Assembly (NCBI RefSeq): GCF_001584165.1
Contig: NZ_CP013233.1
Coordinates: 3,108,620 to 3,172,619, forward strand
Direction: 5' to 3'
Length of the DNA stretch: 64,000 nucleotides
DNA from: Collimonas arenae
GTDB taxonomy: Bacteria > Pseudomonadota > Gammaproteobacteria > Burkholderiales > Burkholderiaceae_D
The position numbers and the translations under genes are program-made. The notes beneath the pieces are model-generated. The model ran no database searches. It saw only the letters and a list, made by a program, of their open reading frames with translations, and was not told where the DNA came from. This document shows positions 59,474 through 64,000 of the stretch, piece by piece; position 1 is the first letter of the stretch, and every line of letters begins with the position of its first letter.

Positions 59474-61900
59474 TTATTGCGCGGCTGCCAGCTTCTGCCA
59501 GGTATCGATCACCGAATCAGGATTCAGCGAAATTGATTCGATGCCCTGCTTCATCAGCCATTCCGCAAAATCCGGATGATCCGATGGGCCCTGGCCGCAG
59601 ATACCGACGTACTTGCCCTTGGCGATACAGGTCGCAATCACCTTTTCCAGCAACGCCAGGATAGCTGGATCGCGCTCATCGAAATCAGCTGCCAGCAATT
59701 CCATACCGGAATCGCGGTCCAGGCCAAGCGTGAGCTGGGTCAGGTCGTTGGAGCCGATCGAGAAACCGTCGAAGTAATCCAGGAACTGCTCGGCCAGGAT
59801 CGCATTCGATGGCACTTCGCACATCATGATCACGCGCAAATCGTTCTCGCCGCGCACCAGGCCGTTCTTGGCCAGCAAACCGATGACTTTTTCGGCTTGT
59901 CCAAGCGTACGAACGAAAGGCACCATGATCTCGACGTTGGTCAGGCCCATGTCATTACGCACCCGCTTCATGGCCTGGCATTCCATTTCGAATGCTTCGG
60001 CAAAGTCGCTGGCCAGGTAACGGGCGGCGCCACGGAAACCCAGCATCGGATTTTCTTCATCAGGTTCGTAACGCGAACCGCCGATCAGTTTCTTGTACTC
60101 GTTCGACTTGAAGTCGGACAGGCGCACAATGACTTTCTTTGGCCAGAAAGCGGCGGCGATGGTGGCGATACCTTCAGCCAGCTTGTCGACATAGAATGCC
60201 TTCGGCGAAGCATGGCCACGCGCGACCGATTCAACCGCCTTCTTCAGATCGGCATCGATGTTCGGATATTCCAGGATCGCACGCGGATGCACGCCGATGT
60301 TGTTGTTGATGATGAATTCCAGGCGCGCGAGGCCGACACCGCCATTCGGAATCGACTGGAAGTCGAAAGCCAGCTGCGGGTTACCAACGTTCATCATGAT
60401 CTTCAACGGCAGCGCCGGCAGCTCGCCGCGCGCCACTTCGGACACCTCAGTTTCCAGCAGGCCGTCATAAATCTTGCCTTCGTCGCCTTCGGCGCAAGAG
60501 ACGGTGACCAGCGTGCCGTCCTTCAGCACGTCGGTAGCGTCGCCGCAACCGACCACTGCCGGCACGCCCAGTTCGCGCGCGATAATCGCCGCGTGACAGG
60601 TACGGCCGCCACGGTTGGTGACGATCGCCGAAGCACGCTTCATCACCGGTTCCCAGTTAGGGTCGGTCATGTCAGCAACCAGCACGTCGCCTGGTTGAAC
60701 CCGTTCCATTTCAGACGCGTCATGAATCACGCGCACTGGACCGGCACCGATCTTCTGGCCGATAGCACGGCCATGAGTCAGTACGGTACCAACGCCCTTG
60801 AGCTTGAAACGCTGCTGCGCGTCGGTGGATTTTTCCTGCGACTTCACGGTTTCCGGACGCGCCTGCAAAATGTACAACTTGCCATCGCGGCCATCCTTGC
60901 CCCACTCGATATCCATCGGACGCTGATAGTGCTTCTCAATGATGGTGGCGTATTTGGCCAGTTCGACGATTTCAGTATCGTTCAGCGAATAGCGGTTACG
61001 CAGCTCAATCGGCACATCAACGGTGCGAACCGAACGGCCGGCCTTGGCTTCGCCGGTGAATTCCATCTTGATCAGCTTGGAGCCGATGTTGCGGCGGATG
61101 ATCGGCAGCTTGCCTTGTTCCAGCATTGGCTTGTGGACGTAGAATTCGTCCGGATTCACCGCGCCCTGCACTACTGTCTCACCCAGGCCGTAGCTCGACG
61201 TGATGAACACCACATCCTTGAAACCGGATTCGGTATCCAGCGTGAACATGACGCCGGCAGCGCCGACGTCGGAACGCACCATACGCTGCACACCGGCCGA
61301 CAACGCAACTTCGGCGTGGGTAAAGCCTTTGTGCACGCGATAGGAGATCGCGCGGTCGTTATACAAGGAGGCGAACACGTGTTTCATCGCTTCCAGCACG
61401 TTGTCGATGCCGACCACGTTGAGGAAAGTTTCCTGCTGACCAGCGAAAGAAGCGTCCGGCAAATCTTCCGCGGTTGCGGAAGAACGCACGGCAAACGACA
61501 TTTCGCTGGAAGAATCTGCTACCAGGCGTTTGTAGAAATCATTGATTTCCTGTTCCAGGCGCGGCTGGAACGGGGTTTCAATGATCCATTGACGAATCTC
61601 GGCGCCGGCTTGCGCCAGTGCCCGCACGTCTTCGATATTCAAGGTTGCCAGGCGTTCTGCGATGCGGTCGGCCAAGGCCGGTCCACCGTCGACACTATGC
61701 GACAGAAAGTCGCGGAATGCCTGCGCAGTCGTAGCAAAGCCGCCCGGCACCCGCACTCCGGCGCCGGCCAGCTGGCTGATCATTTCACCCAGTGATGCAT
61801 TTTTGCCTCCGACGGAATCGACATCCGTCATCCGCAGATTTTCAAAGGAGATGACGTAAGCCGCCCCCTGGGTAGCACCCATCTGTATTGCATTGGACAT
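59474..61900 (-). CDS. ppsA: Phosphoenolpyruvate synthase
   Basis: 808 residues. N-terminal nucleotide-binding domain ([13 protein letters not shown] near residue 30; [22 protein letters not shown] near residue 142). The phosphohistidine domain has [21 protein letters not shown] (His near residue 435). The C-terminal PEP/pyruvate TIM barrel includes [14 protein letters not shown] and [18 protein letters not shown], with Cys in [16 protein letters not shown]. Makes PEP from pyruvate and ATP in gluconeogenesis. GAGG lies five bases before the ATG. Divergent from ppsR. Confidence 0.98.
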   Translation of the reverse strand: MSNAIQMGATQGAAYVISFENLRMTDVDSVGGKNASLGEMISQLAGAGVRVPGGFATTAQAFRDFLSHSVDGGPALADRIAERLATLNIEDVRALAQAGAEIRQWIIETPFQPRLEQEINDFYKRLVADSSSEMSFAVRSSATAEDLPDASFAGQQETFLNVVGIDNVLEAMKHVFASLYNDRAISYRVHKGFTHAEVALSAGVQRMVRSDVGAAGVMFTLDTESGFKDVVFITSSYGLGETVVQGAVNPDEFYVHKPMLEQGKLPIIRRNIGSKLIKMEFTGEAKAGRSVRTVDVPIELRNRYSLNDTEIVELAKYATIIEKHYQRPMDIEWGKDGRDGKLYILQARPETVKSQEKSTDAQQRFKLKGVGTVLTHGRAIGQKIGAGPVRVIHDASEMERVQPGDVLVADMTDPNWEPVMKRASAIVTNRGGRTCHAAIIARELGVPAVVGCGDATDVLKDGTLVTVSCAEGDEGKIYDGLLETEVSEVARGELPALPLKIMMNVGNPQLAFDFQSIPNGGVGLARLEFIINNNIGVHPRAILEYPNIDADLKKAVESVARGHASPKAFYVDKLAEGIATIAAAFWPKKVIVRLSDFKSNEYKKLIGGSRYEPDEENPMLGFRGAARYLASDFAEAFEMECQAMKRVRNDMGLTNVEIMVPFVRTLGQAEKVIGLLAKNGLVRGENDLRVIMMCEVPSNAILAEQFLDYFDGFSIGSNDLTQLTLGLDRDSGMELLAADFDERDPAILALLEKVIATCIAKGKYVGICGQGPSDHPDFAEWLMKQGIESISLNPDSVIDTWQKLAAAQ

Positions 61901-62172
61901 AACAACCTCTAGTTTGATGATAAGAAATCTTCACAATTGCCTTCGCCGCCCTTGGCTTTTTGTTATTCTTCGTCAGGTAGCTCGAAATAATCAGTTGGTC
62001 GTCATTTTATGCCAATTTACGTTCAAAAGGCGTACAAGGCGAAACCCGACAACTACGGGCTAGAGCCCAAGGTCTATTTCCTGCTGCCGCAAGCGATAAA
62101 CTTTCGCGGCACAATGCCGGGCCCTGGTCGCCTCGGGCCTTGTTTAATTTATATTATTCTTTTAATAACATC
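61901..62172. promoter_or_regulatory. ppsA/ppsR divergent promoter region
   Basis: 272 bases with no gene. Expected to hold promoters for both genes; no operator was recognised. Confidence 0.4.
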
Positions 62173-63021
62173 ATGCTAGATGCCGCTCCAGCCCCACTGA
62201 CCCCAGCCAATCGTACAGTGTTCTTTGTTTCCGATGGCACCGGCATCACGGCGGAAACCTTCGGCCACTCGGTGCTGACCCAGTTCGAGCTACGTTTCAA
62301 GCAAGTACGCCTGCCGTTCATCGACACGCTCGACAAAGCCTATGACGCCACCCGAAAAATTAATGAAGCCTATGCCGCGGACGGCAAGCTGCCTATCGTT
62401 TTTTCGACTCTGGTGAAAGCCGACTTATCGAAAGTGATCCAGCACGCCAAGGCGATGCACATGGATTTGATCCAGACCTTTGTCGAGCCGCTGGAAAAGG
62501 AGTTAGGCGTCAAATCGACTCACACTATTGGCCGCAGCCACAATACCGCCAACACCGACGAATACAAGAACCGGATCGAAGCCATCAATTTCTCGCTGGC
62601 GCACGACGACGGCCAGTCGCACAAAAATCTGGCCGATGCCGATGTGATCCTGGTCGGCGTGTCGCGTTCTGGCAAGACCCCGACCAGTCTCTATCTGGCG
62701 ATGCAGTTTGGCGTGAAGGCGGCCAATTACCCGTTGATTCCCGAAGATTTCGAAAGAGACAAGTTACCGAGCGGACTGTTGCCGTTCAAGCAAAAGATTT
62801 TCGGTCTGACCATCGCCCCTGATCGCCTGTCGGAAATCCGCAATGAGCGACGCCCTGGAAGTAAATACGCGGCGCTGACAAATTGCCGCTATGAAGTCAA
62901 CGAGGCCGAAAAAATCATGCGCCGCGAGGGGATACGCTGGATGTCGTCCACCACCAAGTCGATCGAAGAAATCGCCGCGACGATCCTGCAGGATATCAAG
63001 CCGGACATACGGACCTTCTAA
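62173..63021 (+). CDS. ppsR: PEP synthase regulatory protein (bifunctional kinase/pyrophosphorylase, DUF299)
   Basis: 282 residues starting [35 protein letters not shown]. The P-loop [15 protein letters not shown] is near residue 160. It inactivates PEP synthase by ADP-dependent phosphorylation and reactivates it by Pi-dependent dephosphorylation. The divergent position next to ppsA fits its only known target. ATG 62173 is preferred to ATG 62140, which lies in AT-rich leader. Confidence 0.95.
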   Translation: MLDAAPAPLTPANRTVFFVSDGTGITAETFGHSVLTQFELRFKQVRLPFIDTLDKAYDATRKINEAYAADGKLPIVFSTLVKADLSKVIQHAKAMHMDLIQTFVEPLEKELGVKSTHTIGRSHNTANTDEYKNRIEAINFSLAHDDGQSHKNLADADVILVGVSRSGKTPTSLYLAMQFGVKAANYPLIPEDFERDKLPSGLLPFKQKIFGLTIAPDRLSEIRNERRPGSKYAALTNCRYEVNEAEKIMRREGIRWMSSTTKSIEEIAATILQDIKPDIRTF

Positions 63022-63089
63022 GCCAATGCCGAAGGCAGCGTAAGGTAGGCAAGCATTTTGCCACCTTACAAAACCGCAAAGCAGGCGAA

Positions 63090-63869
63090 TCAGCTTTGCC
63101 GCAACTGCTCAAAAAAACACACCGCCGCAGCCGCAGCCACATTCAGTGACTCCATCTGCCCGCGATGCGGAATCACGACTTGCTGGCTCGCCAATTGCAG
63201 CAAATCCTCGGCAACCCCCTGCCCTTCATGGCCGAACAGCCAAGCCAGCGCGCCGCTCAAATCGGCCTGGTAGATGCTTTGGGTAGCATAGGAGCTGGTC
63301 GCCAGCACCGGTACCTGCGCGCTGGCCATCAAGGCGGCCAGGTCAACGCCTTCAAAAATCTCCAGGATGAAATGCGCGCCCATCCCGGCCCGCAGCACCT
63401 TCGGCGACCATGCCGAAGCCGTGCCTTCCGAACAGTAGATCTGTTTGATGCCCGCCGCCGCCGCACTGCGCAGGATCGAACCGAGATTGCCCGGATCCTG
63501 CAGATTGTCGAGCAGCACCGCCGATTGCGTCAGCGCGGCAGGCACGACCACATGCGGCGTTTCAATCACGAATAGCAGGCCGACGCCATGTTCGACCTGG
63601 CTCAGCGCCTGGTACTGCGAATCCGGCAAGACAATGCCCGACACAGCGCCCGCCTGGCACTGCGCAATCAAGGGAGCGGCTTCATGGTGCTCCAGCGCGC
63701 TCTGGCTCACCACGCACAATGCCGGCAAACCGACATGCTGCAGATAGGCTTCGCACAGATGGATGCCATCCAGCAGGCTGCGCCCGGCCTTGCGCCGCGC
63801 ATGGGCGTTGGTGGCGAGATGCTTGAGTTCCTTGTACAGTGGATTGGCCGTGGATGTGATGGTTTTCAT
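63090..63869 (-). CDS. TrmH/SpoU family RNA 2'-O-methyltransferase
   Basis: 259 residues. N-terminal RNA-substrate-binding domain (NPLYKELKHLATNAHARRKAGRSLLDGIHLCEA), then the SpoU knotted domain: VLLDNLQDPGNLGSILRSAAAAGI near residue 140, ALAWLFGHEGQGVAEDLL near residue 205, and IPHRGQMESLNVAAAAAVCFFE at the end, the three SPOUT motifs. RlmB/TsnR-like; the exact rRNA or tRNA target is unknown. GGGAG lies four bases before ATG 63869. It follows rnhB closely, so the two are likely co-transcribed. Confidence 0.92.
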   Translation of the reverse strand: MKTITSTANPLYKELKHLATNAHARRKAGRSLLDGIHLCEAYLQHVGLPALCVVSQSALEHHEAAPLIAQCQAGAVSGIVLPDSQYQALSQVEHGVGLLFVIETPHVVVPAALTQSAVLLDNLQDPGNLGSILRSAAAAGIKQIYCSEGTASAWSPKVLRAGMGAHFILEIFEGVDLAALMASAQVPVLATSSYATQSIYQADLSGALAWLFGHEGQGVAEDLLQLASQQVVIPHRGQMESLNVAAAAAVCFFEQLRQS

Positions 63870-63885
63870 TGCGCTCCCATTGCGA

Positions 63886-64000
63886 TCATGCTGTTGCCGG
63901 CTTGACGCCCAGCAAGGCGCGCACCGGCGCGTAGGATTTACGATGCACCGGCGACACGCCATGCAGCCGTAACCGCTCCATGTGCAATGCGGTCGGATAG
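63886..64000 (-). CDS. rnhB: Ribonuclease HII, C-terminal fragment (5' part outside window)
   Basis: The last 38 codons on the minus strand read [26 protein letters not shown] and end [11 protein letters not shown], the typical RNase HII C-terminus (YPTxxHxxAL...SPIHRRSFAPV). RNase HII removes ribonucleotides from DNA. The start lies beyond base 64000. Too short for the open-frame threshold but clear by motif. Confidence 0.85.
   Translation of the reverse strand, partial: YPTALHMERLRLHGVSPVHRKSYAPVRALLGVKPATA

Noticed and set aside
59576..61795. A 739-codon open frame on plus, antisense to ppsA
   Set aside because: Mirror frame of a highly conserved GC-rich gene; no recognisable motifs and composition (His/Arg/Gln-rich) typical of antisense shadows.

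Overview
The window is a high-GC stretch of chromosome from a betaproteobacterium, most likely Oxalobacteraceae and Collimonas-like. This rests on gene content and arrangement (ratA-rnfH divergent from smpB, guaB-guaA, xylAB-FGH with a divergent xylR, ppsA divergent from ppsR, rnhB followed by a TrmH-type methyltransferase), not on a search. I saw no rRNA, tRNA, CRISPR array, complete insertion sequence, integrase or phage module.

Layout. 1-6.4 kb: the end of an amino-acid ABC ATPase gene, adenine deaminase, a DUF1488 protein, a PACE-type efflux protein with a divergent LysR regulator, a Gfo/Idh/MocA oxidoreductase and a small hypothetical, with three short terminator-bearing repeats read as sRNA genes. 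6.4-11.1 kb: an aspartate/glutamate racemase family protein, an orphan type III secretion secretin, small hypotheticals and a phosphopantetheinyl transferase. 11.6-20.9 kb: a complete xylose module (xylA-xylB-xylF-xylG-xylH on minus; xylR and an aldose 1-epimerase on plus). 21-26 kb: a frameshifted MHS-type transporter, purT and nadB. 26.3-36.7 kb: an eight-gene, translationally coupled glycosylation operon. 36.7-38.8 kb: nadC and nadA, so the operon lies between the genes of de novo NAD synthesis. 39-50.6 kb: a frameshifted hypothetical, a frameshifted YbiT-like ABC-F gene, a class A beta-lactamase with a divergent, frameshifted AmpR-like regulator, ldcA-like carboxypeptidase, tadA, queD, queE, a 2'-5' RNA ligase family protein, an outer membrane phospholipase A, and a sparsely coding stretch with small genes and a REPIN-like inverted repeat. 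50.7-64 kb: guaA, guaB, a DUF4124 protein, rnfH, ratA, smpB, a stomatin/NfeD pair, a TPR-glycosyltransferase, ppsA/ppsR, an rRNA methyltransferase family gene and the end of rnhB.

Three things stand out. First, the 1446-residue protein at 26333-30673 carries two TPR plus OGT-type (GT41) modules. Its two catalytic halves are about 99% identical in DNA over 1.22 kb, while the TPR halves have clearly diverged. Second, four copies of a roughly 65-nt sRNA-like element are present on the minus strand. Two of them contain an exact copy of the 16S rRNA anti-Shine-Dalgarno tail. Third, four genes (probably five or six) are broken by what looks like a single missing base, mostly in G/C runs, so sequencing or assembly error has to be excluded before any of them is called a pseudogene.

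Functionally the window is mostly core metabolism (purine, NAD, queuosine, xylose, PEP) with accessory pockets at 7-10 kb, 26-37 kb and 48-50.7 kb.
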